64,000 nucleotides of DNA from Deltaproteobacteria bacterium HGW-Deltaproteobacteria-4 (GTDB lineage Bacteria > Desulfobacterota > Desulfuromonadia > Desulfuromonadales > UBA2197): positions 1 to 64,000 of the forward strand of contig PHAV01000016.1 of assembly GCA_002841765.1 (NCBI GenBank). Direction: 5' to 3'. The translations under genes and the position numbers were made by a program. The notes under the pieces were generated by a model. That model was not told where the DNA came from. It saw only the letters and a program-made list of their open reading frames with translations, and did no database searches. Positions 7,611-16,898 of the stretch are shown piece after piece. The stretch's first letter is position 1; the number at the start of each line of letters is the position of its first letter.

Positions 7611-8273
7611 TCAACGGCCAAAGAGAAAACGCATCGCCTGTTCCACGACCACCACCTGCTGTCCGGCAAAGATCACCAAGAGAAAATTCACCATCGGCGC
7701 GATCACCGCTTTCCATAAACCGGTAAAATAGATCAGGACAATGACCAGCAAAAAGCCGAACGGTTCAATCCGCGACAAGGTATAGGCCTGGCGGGGCGGA
7801 AGGAGTCCCATCAGAACCCGTCCGCCATCCAGCGGGGGTATCGGCAGCAGATTAAAGAGGGCAAGGAGGAGATTGACATACAGGCCAAATCCGAGCATCA
7901 GCGAAATCGCTTCGAGGGAACGGGATTGCAGCGACAGCATCCCGAGAAGATGCAGCCCCAGAGCGCAGAGCGTCGCCAACAGGAGGTTGGCGATTGGACC
8001 GCCGAGCGCCACCAGAATCATGTCGCGGCGGGGGTTGCGCAGATTACTGAAGGTCACCGGTACCGGCTTGGCCCAGCCAAAACCGAAGATCAGCAGGGTG
8101 ATCGTTCCGACGAGATCAAGATGTTTCACCGGATTGATCGTCAAGCGCCCGAGCAGCCGTGCCGTCGGATCGCCAAAGTGGTCGGCAACCAGCCCGTGCG
8201 CCACCTCATGGGCAGTGATCGCGAGCAAAGCCGGGACGAGCATGATCGAGAGTTTGGCAAAGAAGTCTTCCAT
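7611..8273 (-). CDS. Site-2 protease family (M50) intramembrane metalloprotease
   Basis: A 220-residue membrane protein. The zinc motif HEVAH (22-26) lies in the first transmembrane helix region. The second family motif, NLLPIPPLDGG, supplies the third metal ligand. Four to six hydrophobic segments are visible. It is the compact form lacking PDZ or CBS domains, as in the YwhC/Rip3-like group. Substrate unknown. It follows the tRNA nucleotidyltransferase gene by 52 bases and probably shares its transcript. Confidence 0.88.
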   Translation of the reverse strand: MEDFFAKLSIMLVPALLAITAHEVAHGLVADHFGDPTARLLGRLTINPVKHLDLVGTITLLIFGFGWAKPVPVTFSNLRNPRRDMILVALGGPIANLLLATLCALGLHLLGMLSLQSRSLEAISLMLGFGLYVNLLLALFNLLPIPPLDGGRVLMGLLPPRQAYTLSRIEPFGFLLVIVLIYFTGLWKAVIAPMVNFLLVIFAGQQVVVVEQAMRFLFGR

Positions 8274-8325
8274 AAGTTCCTTTAATCCTTTAGCGATAGA
8301 TCTTCAAAATCAATTCAGGAGAACA

Positions 8326-10965
8326 TTAAAGCACAGAAGTGAAGCGCTTTTTCACAAAAGATATTTCATCGCTGCGACTCTCCACCTCGGCATCGAGACG
8401 GGCAAAGCGCAGGGCATCCAGAATTTCCCGATAAATCGGGCCGGGAGCAAACCCGAGCTTGTGCAGATCGTCCCCACTCAGCTCGGGATGAACCGTGCGC
8501 AGATGAATGAGGTACTGCGAAATCCAGCGGCGGATTTCGTCGTCAGCGCGGGCACTGAGATACAGGAGGACGGTCGTCGAGCAGGTCGAAAACCAGTGAT
8601 AGATTTCACTGGCCCGCGGCACGGGGGAGCGCTTCTTCTTTCGGGTCAAACGGGCCAAGAGTCCATGCGCCTCAGCGCGACCGGCAAGAAGGTCGTGACG
8701 CTGACTTTCCGGCATCTGCAGCCGCGTGGTCATCTCCTCCATCGCGGCATCATCAAGATGGGAGGTCAGACAAAGGAAGTAGAGCTGCCACGCCTCGATC
8801 TTTTCGCCGGTATACAAGAGTTGGAACCAGTTCAGCGTCTGTTCCGCCGCCACAAAGAGCTTGGCAATCTTTTCACTTAAAACCAGATCCTTTTGCACAT
8901 AGGGCAGGAGACCGTAGTTCGCAAGCTGCCGGAGAATCGGCAGCGGCTCTTCCTCCTGCAAAATGGTGATGAGCTCGTTACGCAGCCGCACACCGCTGAT
9001 CCTGGCGACAAAGCCGAGCCGGACCGCACTGCGCAGCAGGGATTCGGTGTGAGGACCGATGTGGAAGCCGAGACGCTGCGCAAAGCGGATGGCGCGAAAA
9101 ACCCGGGTCGGGTCTTCGATAAAGCTGAGATTATGCAGAATCCGGATCACCCGGTTTTCGAGGTCAAGTTGTCCGCCAAAGAAATCGTACAACTCCCCGA
9201 AACGCCCTTGATTCAGGGCGATGGCAAGAGTATTGATGGTAAAGTCGCGGCGGTAAAGATCGAGTTTGAGGGAGGCCTCCTCGACACTGGGAAGCGCCCC
9301 CGGCTGCAGATAGTACTCCATCCGCGCCGAGGCCACGTCGATTTTGAAGTGGTCAGGACAGATAACCACCGCCGTGCCGAATTTGGCATGCGTTCGTACC
9401 CGCGCCGCTAAGGCCGCAGCCAAGGCCTCGGCAAAGACGATCCCCTCCCCTTCGACGACCAGATCGAGATCAAAATTCTTTTTGCGCAACAGAAGATCCC
9501 GGACAAAACCGCCGACGAGATAGACCGCCACCGACAAACGATCGGCGACGGCTGCGACGGCTTCCAATAGCTCGATGATTTTCGACGGCAGACGGTCGCG
9601 CAGCAACCGTTCGATCGGACGGCGCTTGAAGAGGGCGCCGCCATGCACCGCGGCCCCCTGCACCGGTAAAGCGCGCTGCCCGGAGACGAGGTGACGCAAC
9701 AGGTCGGTGCGGGTGATGGCGCCGACCAGTCGCCCGCTCTCGACCACCGGCACAAAACGTTGATCGCGGCGGGTCATCAACTCTTTGAGTTCGACGACCG
9801 GGGTTTGTGGCGCCACCGCAAAGAAGTCCCGATTCATGAATTCATCGATGGCGGTCTTTTCAAGTCCATGCTGTGCGGCCTTGTCGACCGTCTGACGAGT
9901 GAGGACGCCGACGACTGCCCCCTCAGCCAGGACCGGAGCGGCATTGACGTTGTAACGAGTGAGAAAATCGCGCGCCGCCTGAATCGTCGTACCGCTTTCC
10001 ACGGTTTTCACCGGGACGCTCATCAGATCCTCGGCCCGCCAGAGCGGAGTGACATGCCGGCTCAAGATCATCGGCAGCATCTCCAGAACCTGAATCAAGG
10101 TAAAGTTGCGAACCGTGGCCGAGGCGGCCTGGGCGTGCCCGCCGCCGCCGAATTCAGCGAGGATATCGTTCATCGGCACTTCGCTGCGCCGCGAACGCCC
10201 GACGAGAATCAGCCGGTCCCCCATCCGGATCACGAGAATAATCGCGTCCAGACTCTCCATATCCTTGATTTTATGGGCCAGGGTGGCGACATCGCCGACA
10301 AAATCCGGCGAACTGGCATGTGCAATACTGACGTCGATGCCGTTGATATTGAGAACCTGCCGGGACTGAATAAGCGCATGCAGGAGCTCAACCTGATCCG
10401 CTGTCATCTCTTGCACGAGATTTTCAGCAACGATGCCAAGCTCGGCACCATGGCGAAGGAGAAAAGCGGCGGCAAGATAATCGCGCTCGGTCGTCGAGGT
10501 AAACTGCAGGCTGCCGGTATCTTCATAAAGACCGAGCATCATGGCGGTCGCTTCACCCGGTGTCGGGACGATCCCCTGTTCCTGAAAGAGTTCAGAGAAG
10601 ATCGTCACCGTCGCCCCGACCGGGGCGATCCGGGCGAGTACCGGGCTGAGTTCAGTCTCCTTGCCGGGGTGGTGATCAAAAATATGCAACTCTACCCCTC
10701 TCCGGCGAGCAACTTCGGCAAAGGGACCGATGCGCTCCAGTTGGCTAACATCGACGAGGATCAGGCGATCAATGGCCGCCAGATCGACCTCACGGATCTT
10801 GCTGAAGAGTGCGGCGCAATCGTCGTGCTGCGCAAGGTAAGCGCTGACTCCCTTCTCCTGTGCGCCGGGAAAGACCAGCAGCGCTTGGGGATAAAGGCGG
10901 CGTGCCGCGACCATCGCCCCGAGACAATCGAAATCCGCATTGACATGGGTCGTAATCAGATCCAT
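8326..10965 (-). CDS. DHH-CBS-tRNA nucleotidyltransferase fusion (probable A-adding enzyme)
   Basis: An 879-residue multidomain protein. A DHH phosphoesterase (DHH at 97-99) and a DHHA1 region with GGGGHAQAA fill roughly 1-305. Two CBS domains lie around 310-435. A class II nucleotidyltransferase head has VYLVGGFVRDLLL and the metal-binding DLDLVVEG (about 480-505), followed by the RNA-binding helical domain. Geobacter is known to split CCA addition between separate C- and A-adding enzymes, and A-adding proteins of this architecture occur there. So it most likely completes tRNA 3' ends, with the DHH part possibly acting on oligonucleotides. CC-adding or poly(A) polymerase activity cannot be excluded. 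It starts directly after the ogt stop. Confidence 0.85.
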   Translation of the reverse strand: MDLITTHVNADFDCLGAMVAARRLYPQALLVFPGAQEKGVSAYLAQHDDCAALFSKIREVDLAAIDRLILVDVSQLERIGPFAEVARRRGVELHIFDHHPGKETELSPVLARIAPVGATVTIFSELFQEQGIVPTPGEATAMMLGLYEDTGSLQFTSTTERDYLAAAFLLRHGAELGIVAENLVQEMTADQVELLHALIQSRQVLNINGIDVSIAHASSPDFVGDVATLAHKIKDMESLDAIILVIRMGDRLILVGRSRRSEVPMNDILAEFGGGGHAQAASATVRNFTLIQVLEMLPMILSRHVTPLWRAEDLMSVPVKTVESGTTIQAARDFLTRYNVNAAPVLAEGAVVGVLTRQTVDKAAQHGLEKTAIDEFMNRDFFAVAPQTPVVELKELMTRRDQRFVPVVESGRLVGAITRTDLLRHLVSGQRALPVQGAAVHGGALFKRRPIERLLRDRLPSKIIELLEAVAAVADRLSVAVYLVGGFVRDLLLRKKNFDLDLVVEGEGIVFAEALAAALAARVRTHAKFGTAVVICPDHFKIDVASARMEYYLQPGALPSVEEASLKLDLYRRDFTINTLAIALNQGRFGELYDFFGGQLDLENRVIRILHNLSFIEDPTRVFRAIRFAQRLGFHIGPHTESLLRSAVRLGFVARISGVRLRNELITILQEEEPLPILRQLANYGLLPYVQKDLVLSEKIAKLFVAAEQTLNWFQLLYTGEKIEAWQLYFLCLTSHLDDAAMEEMTTRLQMPESQRHDLLAGRAEAHGLLARLTRKKKRSPVPRASEIYHWFSTCSTTVLLYLSARADDEIRRWISQYLIHLRTVHPELSGDDLHKLGFAPGPIYREILDALRFARLDAEVESRSDEISFVKKRFTSVL

Positions 10966-11433
10966 TCACGCCGCCTTTTCATGATGGAGAAGAAAGATCT
11001 TGGTCGCAATACCAGCGCCGCCGGAATAACCGGTCAGGGCGCCGTTGGCGGCGATCACCCGATGACAGGGGAGGATGATCGGCAAGGGATTGCGGGCCAT
11101 GATCCCGCCGACGGCTCTTGCGGCAGCGGGCTGACCGGCACGACGGGCAAGTTCTCCGTAAGTGATTGTTTCCCCATAAGGGACATCGCGCAAAATCGTA
11201 TAGACCTGCGCCGTAAAACCCTGCCAGCGGGAAAAATCGATTGGGACCGTAAAGGTTTGCAAACTGCCGGAAAAATATTGCCTTAACTCTTGCCGCGCCA
11301 GCAGGAGGTGCGGATTGTCCGGTTCCTGATCAATGATCTCACCTTCATCCCACACAAGAGAATAAAGCCCCTGAGCGCCGGCTACCAGCCGTATCATTCC
11401 GATCGGAGTATCAAGGGCGCAGCATGGAGACAT
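10966..11433 (-). CDS. ogt: Methylated-DNA-protein-cysteine methyltransferase (Ogt)
   Basis: A 155-residue suicide DNA repair protein that removes alkyl groups from O6-alkylguanine. The active site ILPCHRVIAANG contains the acceptor cysteine of PCHR. The DNA-binding helix-turn-helix region (VPYGETITYGELARRAG) comes before it. The N-terminal domain is short, as in Ogt-type proteins without an Ada regulatory domain. Its stop codon abuts the next start, indicating co-translation. It diverges from rpsT across a 208-base AT-rich spacer. A weak TTGTCA with an AT-rich -10 lies upstream on its strand. Confidence 0.9.
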   Translation of the reverse strand: MSPCCALDTPIGMIRLVAGAQGLYSLVWDEGEIIDQEPDNPHLLLARQELRQYFSGSLQTFTVPIDFSRWQGFTAQVYTILRDVPYGETITYGELARRAGQPAAARAVGGIMARNPLPIILPCHRVIAANGALTGYSGGAGIATKIFLLHHEKAA

Positions 11434-11567
11434 AAGTTTTCTTTCTGAAGAAAAATATATTTTCTTGACAACAAAAAAAGAAGGATTATTATTGATTAAT
11501 TCATTGTATTGACAACGTAACTTACTGTTTAAATGATAAAATTCAAGATTAATTCAATTATTTTAAC

Positions 11568-11596
11568 TTGACAGCGATCCATTCTAATGCTATATG
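11568..11596 (+). promoter_or_regulatory. Promoter of rpsT
   Basis: TTGACA (11568-11573), a 17-base spacer and TATATG (11591-11596) with a TG-type extension just upstream. It lies in the AT-rich spacer, about 45 bases before the gene. A second perfect TTGACA at 11509-11514 has no equally good -10. Confidence 0.65.
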
Positions 11597-11628
11597 CATA
11601 CACAACATTGACGACATGTCTACTATTC

Positions 11629-11634
11629 GGAGGT
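11629..11634 (+). promoter_or_regulatory. Ribosome binding site fixing the UUG start of rpsT
   Basis: GGAGGT lies seven bases before TTG at 11642. No ATG in frame would yield a normal S20 N-terminus, so the TTG is the start. Confidence 0.8.
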
Positions 11635-11641
11635 AACGACC

Positions 11642-11905
11642 TTGGCTAATCACAAATCATCAGAAAAACGGATTCGGCAGACCGCCGTACGGACCGCCCG
11701 TAACACTCATATCCGTTCCACCATGCGGACCTATGTCAAACAAGTTCGTGAAGCTGTCGCTGAAGGGAACATTGACGGGGCAAAACTTGCTCTGGCAAAA
11801 GCGGTCCCCTGTATCGACAAAGCCGCGACTAAAGGGGTGATTCACAGCGCCACTGCCAGTCGCAAGATTTCACGCCTGAGCAAACTGGTCAACGATTTGA
11901 CCTGA
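11642..11905 (+). CDS. rpsT: 30S ribosomal protein S20
   Basis: An 87-residue basic protein opening [14 protein letters not shown], with the S20 core [18 protein letters not shown] near the end. It binds 16S rRNA early in 30S assembly. The start is TTG with a strong GGAGGT site. A UUG start is also known for E. coli rpsT, where it is tied to autoregulation by S20, so this rare start may matter for control. Monocistronic, with its own promoter and terminator. Confidence 0.97.
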   Translation: MANHKSSEKRIRQTAVRTARNTHIRSTMRTYVKQVREAVAEGNIDGAKLALAKAVPCIDKAATKGVIHSATASRKISRLSKLVNDLT

Positions 11906-11929
11906 TCGACAAATTATGCGTGTTGTTCC

Positions 11930-11961
11930 AGGGTCATTCGCAAGAATGGCCCTTTTTTTTA
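11930..11961 (+). terminator. Terminator of rpsT
   Basis: AGGGTCATTC (11930-11939), a GCAA tetraloop, and GAATGGCCCT (11944-11953), then seven more T. One G-U pair lies in a ten-base stem. It overlaps the stop codon of the convergent holA. Confidence 0.9.
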
Positions 11962-12951
11962 TTCGCTGCACAGGGACAGAACCAGGCCTTCGAGCATTGC
12001 CGCCGGGTGGGCGCCCGCCGATTTAAGAGCGAGGTCGGTCGCCAGCAGACGCTCAAAGGCCTGTCGCATCTGCTCGCCAGTGAAATTACGCGACTGACGG
12101 ATCAAACCATCAAGAAAATAAGGATTCACCCCCGCGACCTTGGCGATTTCGCCCTTGGAACGCTTCTGTGCCACCATCTCCCCGACTTTACATAAATTGC
12201 GCATATGCCGCGTCACCATATTAAGAACCAGGAGAGCGGCAAGTCCTTCGTCGAGGATGCGCCCTACCAGCGCCACCGCCTGGGCTGTCTGCCGCTCACC
12301 AATGGCATCATTCAGCGCAAAGACCGTCTCCTGCCGACTCCCCGTCACCACCGCTTCAACATCGGCGACATCGGCGAGTTTTTTCTCACCGAGGTAGAGA
12401 GCCAACTTGATCAGTTCAGTCTCGACTTCCTGAAGATTGGCACCGACACGACGACAAAAAAGGGTAAGGCCGGCATCGGTCAAAGTCAGATGATTTTGCC
12501 TGGCCAGATCACGAATTGCTGCCGGCAGCTGGTTGTCATACAACTTCTTAAACTCAACCAACTCGCCATGCTTCTTGAAATCGATGAAGAATTTTCTCCG
12601 GGCATCGATCTTTTCGCCGACAAAGATCAAGAGGGTCTCAGGCAAGGGATGTTGCAGATAGCTCTGCACACCTTCAAGCTCGGCGGCAACAATCTGGTGG
12701 GCGCCTTTGACAATCACAACCCGGCGCGCAAAGAAGACCGGATAAGTACGAACCGTATCAAGGAGTTTGGCGGCAGAAAATTCTTTGGGGTGGAAGATGG
12801 TGAGATTAAAATCCCGTGCGTCCAAAGGGATCGCTTTGTCGAGAAGGTGATGGAGGGTGCGTTCAAGGAGGAACTGCTCCTCCCCGTAAAGGAAGAGAAG
12901 CGGAGGGAAGTGCCCGTTCGCAATAACCCGCTCAAGCTCGGCGACAGTCAT
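11959..12951 (-). CDS. holA: DNA polymerase III delta subunit
   Basis: A 330-residue clamp-loader subunit that opens the beta clamp. It has the HolA layout: an N-terminal FLYGEEQFLLERTLHHL segment, a Rossmann-like core with VVIVKGAH and LLIFVGEKIDARRKFF, and a helical collar domain with NLCKVGEMVAQKRSKGEIAKVAGVNP split over a helix-turn region. The gene follows lptE by five bases, the common leuS-lptE-holA order. Confidence 0.93.
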   Translation of the reverse strand: MTVAELERVIANGHFPPLLFLYGEEQFLLERTLHHLLDKAIPLDARDFNLTIFHPKEFSAAKLLDTVRTYPVFFARRVVIVKGAHQIVAAELEGVQSYLQHPLPETLLIFVGEKIDARRKFFIDFKKHGELVEFKKLYDNQLPAAIRDLARQNHLTLTDAGLTLFCRRVGANLQEVETELIKLALYLGEKKLADVADVEAVVTGSRQETVFALNDAIGERQTAQAVALVGRILDEGLAALLVLNMVTRHMRNLCKVGEMVAQKRSKGEIAKVAGVNPYFLDGLIRQSRNFTGEQMRQAFERLLATDLALKSAGAHPAAMLEGLVLSLCSE

Positions 12952-12956
12952 GCTCT

Positions 12957-13475
12957 TTACTTGCCTCCGCTCCAGAAGAGCGCATCTGTTACCTGAATAT
13001 AAAGATCATTCGCCAATCGCTCGGCACTCTGCTGCAAGACCAGATCGGGATCGTTGCCGGTATAATCCTGGCTCGTCGCTAATGTCCCGCGCCAGACCAT
13101 TTCGCGCGCGGCGCCAGGATGGCGCAGGGTCGAGCGTACGGCCAGATCCGCTTTGTAAGCACTGATGGTGTCAGCCTGACTGTAGGCAATCGGCGCGGTG
13201 TCATAAAGGGTGATCGCTCCACCGAGGACGAGATCGGCCTGAGCAGGATTTTCGACGATGGAGAAGAGGGGACTGCGGGCAAAACGTTCAATGATCTGCA
13301 CGGTCAGGACATCGTTGGTAAAAGCGCGGTGCGTATCGTTGGCAAAGAGCTCGATATAAAGACGCGGACGTTCGGTCGCCGCAGATTGCCGGCCTTCGAG
13401 GTGATAGCCGCAAGCGCCGCAAACAAGGAGGAGCAGAATCGGGACCAGCAACTTGATCAGCAAACCCTGTCGCAT
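12957..13475 (-). CDS. lptE: LPS-assembly lipoprotein LptE
   Basis: A 172-residue outer-membrane lipoprotein that plugs and helps assemble the LptD translocon. The signal peptide ends in a lipobox LVCGAC with the lipidated Cys22. The mature protein starts GYHLEG, as in LptE. The ATG at 13475 is chosen because it lies four bases after the leuS stop and begins a perfect lipoprotein signal. A longer frame upstream would run inside leuS. The position between leuS and holA supports the call despite low sequence conservation in this family. Confidence 0.85.
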   Translation of the reverse strand: MRQGLLIKLLVPILLLLVCGACGYHLEGRQSAATERPRLYIELFANDTHRAFTNDVLTVQIIERFARSPLFSIVENPAQADLVLGGAITLYDTAPIAYSQADTISAYKADLAVRSTLRHPGAAREMVWRGTLATSQDYTGNDPDLVLQQSAERLANDLYIQVTDALFWSGGK

Positions 13476-13479
13476 CCGC

Positions 13480-16026
13480 TTAACCGATAACGATATTAAC
13501 GAGGCGGTTCGGTACGACGATGACATTACGGATGGTTTGTCCGGCCAGCGCCCGTGCCACGTTGGCTTCAGCCAAAGCCTGCACCTTGACTTCGTCATCA
13601 CCAAGATCAGCGGTCACGGTAATCCTGCCGCGCATCTTGCCGTTGACCTGCACAACAATGACCTTTTCGTCGTCGATGATCGCCTCGGCATCCCACACCG
13701 GCCAACCCGCCGCCTCCAGGCCCCCGGTATGGCCGAGATGACTCCACAACTCTTCGGTGACATGCGGCACAAAGGGAGCAAGCAGACGCACAACAGATTC
13801 CACCGCCTCACGCATGACCGCCGGGTGAGTGGTCTTGCCTTCAAAGGCGCTGATGCCATTGACCAGCTCCATGATGGCAGCGATAGCGGTATTGAAATGG
13901 AAGCGGCCGTCGATATCCTCGGTGACCTTGCGGATCGTCCGATGGGTCAGACGCCGCAGGTTGCGGGCGAGCCCGTCCTGTTCAAAACCGTCAGCGACTA
14001 GATGACGATGTTCAAAGACCAAACGCCAGACCCGGTTGAGAAAACGATAACAGCCGTCAACACTTTGATCATTCCACTCCAGATGCTTCTCCGGGGGGGC
14101 AGCAAAGAGGGAGAAGAGCCGGGCGGTATCGGCCCCGTACTGGGCAATCAGTTTATCCGGATCGACAACATTCTTCTTCGACTTGCTCATCTTTTCAGTG
14201 CGCCCTGCCAAAGCAGGAATTCCACACTTCGAACATTGTCCGTCGACGACCTCTTCCGGATAAAGCCAGCCATGGGTGGAGCAGGATTGTGTCTCCTTGC
14301 AGACCATCCCCTGCGTCAAAAGATTGGTGAAAGGTTCATCCGCCGCCAGAAAGCCGAGATCGCGCATGACCTTGCAGAAGAAACGGGCATAAAGAAGGTG
14401 CATGACCGCATGCTCGACGCCGCCGATATATTGATCGACCGGCATCCAGTAATCGACTTGCGCCTTATCGACCGGCGCATCCGTCGCCTGCGGAGAACAG
14501 TAGCGGGCAAAGTACCAGGAGCTCTCGACAAAGGTGTCGAAGGTATCGGTATCGCGCCGCGCTGCCCTGCCGCACCTGGGGCAGGCAACCTCGACAAATT
14601 TCGCTGACTTGGCCAGGGGGCTGCCGCCTTCGCCGGTAAAGGGGACATCGGTCGGCAGGATGACCGGGAGTTCCGACTCCGGAACCGGGACCATGCCGCA
14701 ATCATCGCAGTAGATGATCGGGATCGGTGTTCCCCAGTAACGCTGGCGGGAAACCCCCCAGTCGCGCAGCCGATAATTGACCGTCTTCTTACCGATTTTG
14801 CGACGCTCCAGGGCATCAGCAATCGCTTCTTTCGCCGCATCATTGGCCAGGCCGTCAAAGTCACCGGAATTGACCAGATGGCCGGGACCGGTCCACGCCT
14901 CGGTCATTGTCTCCGGGTTAAGCAGCACCCCTTGTGGTTCAATGACCACTACCATCGGCAGATCAAACTTGCGGGCGAATTCAAAATCGCGTTGATCATG
15001 GGTCGGTACCGCCATGACCGCACCGGTGCCGTAATCCATCAGCACAAAGTTGCCGAGATAGATCGGCATCTTATGCGCGGTGACGGGATTAATGCAGTAA
15101 GAGCCGGTAAAGACCCCTTCCTTCTCGAAATCGTCACTGCTCCGTTTGATCTTGTCCTGAGCTTTTACTTTGGCGATGAAAGACTCAACTTCGGCAAGGC
15201 GCTCCGGCACTGTCAACTCCAGCGCCAGAGGATGCTCGGGAGCAAGGCTCATAAAGGTGGCGCCGAAGAGCGTATCCTGCCGGGTGGTAAAGACCCGGAT
15301 CGACTGCGATTGGCCGGCGACGGGAAAATCGATTTCACAACCGGTGCTACGACCGATCCAGTTGCGCTGCATGGTCAAGACCGTCTCCGGCCAGCCCGGG
15401 AGATGGTTGGTCGCTTCGAGCAGCTCTTCGGCATAAGCGGTAATGCGGAAGAACCATTGCTCCAGCTCTTTTTGCTCAACCTTACTGTCACAGCGCCAGC
15501 AACCGTCATCTTCCACCTGCTCGTTGGCGAGAACGGTCTGGCAGGAAGGGCACCAGTTAACAAAGGAACTCTTTTTATAGGCGAGCCCTTTTTCGAACAT
15601 CTGCAAAAAAATCAACTGCTCCCAACGGTAATAATCCGGGTCGCAGGTCGCCAGTTCCCGGCTCCAGTCATAGGAAAACCCCATGGACTTGAGTTGGGTG
15701 CGCATATTGGCAATATTTTCGAAGGTCCACTTTGCCGGGTGAATGTTATTCTGAATCGCCGCGTTCTCTGCCGGCATGCCGAAAGCGTCCCACCCCATCG
15801 GATGCAGGACATTGAAGCCGCGCAACCGCTTGAAGCGAGCCACGACATCGCCGATCGAATAGTTGCGAACATGCCCCATGTGGATGCGGCCTGAGGGGTA
15901 GGGAAACATTTCCAGGAGATAAAACTTGGGGAGAGATGAAGACATATCGGCAACAAACGTTGACTGCTCGTCCCAGAATTGCTGCCACTTCTTTTCGATA
16001 TCCGCCGGGGTATAACGCTCCTGCAT
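13480..16026 (-). CDS. leuS: Leucyl-tRNA synthetase
   Basis: A class I aminoacyl-tRNA synthetase of about 848 residues. The HIGH-like motif is HMGH (in [14 protein letters not shown]). A zinc-finger pair CPSC/CWRC, the CP1 editing domain and KMSKSKKNV follow, then the anticodon domain. Start choice: the ATG at 16026 (MQERYTP) has GGAG eight bases upstream. The ATG at 16032 is too close to it, and an upstream TTG at 16044 is unlikely. First gene of the leuS-lptE-holA unit. Confidence 0.97.
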   Translation of the reverse strand: MQERYTPADIEKKWQQFWDEQSTFVADMSSSLPKFYLLEMFPYPSGRIHMGHVRNYSIGDVVARFKRLRGFNVLHPMGWDAFGMPAENAAIQNNIHPAKWTFENIANMRTQLKSMGFSYDWSRELATCDPDYYRWEQLIFLQMFEKGLAYKKSSFVNWCPSCQTVLANEQVEDDGCWRCDSKVEQKELEQWFFRITAYAEELLEATNHLPGWPETVLTMQRNWIGRSTGCEIDFPVAGQSQSIRVFTTRQDTLFGATFMSLAPEHPLALELTVPERLAEVESFIAKVKAQDKIKRSSDDFEKEGVFTGSYCINPVTAHKMPIYLGNFVLMDYGTGAVMAVPTHDQRDFEFARKFDLPMVVVIEPQGVLLNPETMTEAWTGPGHLVNSGDFDGLANDAAKEAIADALERRKIGKKTVNYRLRDWGVSRQRYWGTPIPIIYCDDCGMVPVPESELPVILPTDVPFTGEGGSPLAKSAKFVEVACPRCGRAARRDTDTFDTFVESSWYFARYCSPQATDAPVDKAQVDYWMPVDQYIGGVEHAVMHLLYARFFCKVMRDLGFLAADEPFTNLLTQGMVCKETQSCSTHGWLYPEEVVDGQCSKCGIPALAGRTEKMSKSKKNVVDPDKLIAQYGADTARLFSLFAAPPEKHLEWNDQSVDGCYRFLNRVWRLVFEHRHLVADGFEQDGLARNLRRLTHRTIRKVTEDIDGRFHFNTAIAAIMELVNGISAFEGKTTHPAVMREAVESVVRLLAPFVPHVTEELWSHLGHTGGLEAAGWPVWDAEAIIDDEKVIVVQVNGKMRGRITVTADLGDDEVKVQALAEANVARALAGQTIRNVIVVPNRLVNIVIG

Positions 16027-16070
16027 CTTCATTTCTCCACTCAACTTTGCTTAAAAGCCCCAGAAAACAG

Positions 16071-16093
16071 GAATACCGGCCAGGCCGGTATTC
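16071..16093 (-). terminator. Hairpin after infA, possible terminator
   Basis: GAATACCGGC (16071-16080) and GCCGGTATTC (16084-16093) form a perfect ten-base stem with a three-base loop. On the minus strand the following sequence (CTGTTTTC) is only moderately T-rich. It lies between infA and leuS. Confidence 0.55.
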
Positions 16094-16181
16094 TCGCTAG
16101 ACAATCAGGACAAAGAGAACAGGGTCAATTCATCCCTCGGTGCAATGACAGGCCCCATCATGTTACAGTACAAAATCCTGA

Positions 16182-16400
16182 CTATTTGGCGCGGTAGGTA
16201 ATCCGGCCACGGGTCAAATCGTAGGGAGAAAGTTCAACGGTGACCCGATCACCGGGAAGGATACGGATATAAAACTTGCGCATCTTTCCGGAAATATGCG
16301 CCAAAACAACATGACCGTTGTCGAGTTTGACGCGGAACATGGCATTAGGCAAGGGCTCAATGACCGAACCTTCTACTTCAATTGCTTCTTCTTTAGACAA
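16182..16400 (-). CDS. infA: Translation initiation factor IF-1
   Basis: A 72-residue S1/OB-fold protein that binds the ribosomal A site during initiation. The sequence [12 protein letters not shown]...[17 protein letters not shown] is typical of IF-1. The start is taken as TTG at 16400, giving [11 protein letters not shown] and the usual 72 residues. The upstream TTG at 16415 would overlap the ribosome site. A good promoter stands in front, and a hairpin separates it from leuS. Confidence 0.95.
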   Translation of the reverse strand: MSKEEAIEVEGSVIEPLPNAMFRVKLDNGHVVLAHISGKMRKFYIRILPGDRVTVELSPYDLTRGRITYRAK

Positions 16401-16405
16401 ACGTT

Positions 16406-16410
16406 CCTCC
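16406..16410 (-). promoter_or_regulatory. Ribosome binding site deciding the UUG start of infA
   Basis: GGAGG on the minus strand, five bases before TTG at 16400. It rules out the in-frame TTG at 16415 that lies upstream of it. Confidence 0.75.
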
Positions 16411-16445
16411 GTCAAACACAGGGTGTAGATCCAGACAAGGTTGAG

Positions 16446-16474
16446 TGTATAGCATGATTTTTCTGTAGATTCAA
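16446..16474 (-). promoter_or_regulatory. Promoter of infA
   Basis: On the minus strand TTGAAT (16474-16469), a 17-base spacer and TATACA (16451-16446), about 45 bases before the start. It also lies just beyond the last gene of the chemosensory operon. Confidence 0.7.
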
Positions 16475-16497
16475 CTTGTTTGCTTTACTTAGCACGT

Positions 16498-16878
16498 TTA
16501 GGCGGGCAGATTCAGCAAGCGCCTGGTCACATCGAGGATCTGGGTTGTCTGGATCGGTTTGGTAATATATGCGTTGGCTCCCAAAGCAATCGCCCGCTCT
16601 TTGTCTTCGCTGGCGCCCTCGGTGGTAATAATCACGATCGGCACCGCCGCATAGTTGGGGTCGCTTCGCACCAGACTGACCAACTTGAGGCCATCCATAA
16701 TCGGCATATTGATGTCGGTGAGAATCATGTCAAATTTCGTCGCGGAGAGTTTTTTCAAACCGTCAACCCCATCCCCCGCCTCGACAATATTGAGTCCCCG
16801 GATCCGCTTCAATGCAAAGACGATCAATTGCCGCATGGTCGGAGAATCTTCTACGATCAACACATTATAGTTAGACAT
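16498..16878 (-). CDS. Single-domain CheY-like response regulator
   Basis: A 126-residue receiver domain. The acidic pair is in IVEDS (10-12), the phosphoacceptor is Asp55 (TDINMP), and the conserved lysine is in ITKPIQ. It has no output domain. It closely resembles the receiver at 27248-27619 (shared DSPTMR, TDINMP and TEG motifs), suggesting duplication within the operon. Last gene of the chemosensory unit, 20 bases after the GAF protein. Confidence 0.92.
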   Translation of the reverse strand: MSNYNVLIVEDSPTMRQLIVFALKRIRGLNIVEAGDGVDGLKKLSATKFDMILTDINMPIMDGLKLVSLVRSDPNYAAVPIVIITTEGASEDKERAIALGANAYITKPIQTTQILDVTRRLLNLPA

Positions 16879-16898
16879 AGTCTTGCTCCTGGTTACGA

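Noticed and set aside
16045-16181. T-box or other riboswitch before leuS
   Set aside because: The hairpin at 16071-16093 lacks T-box features (specifier loop, TGG sequence) and fits a simple terminator after infA.
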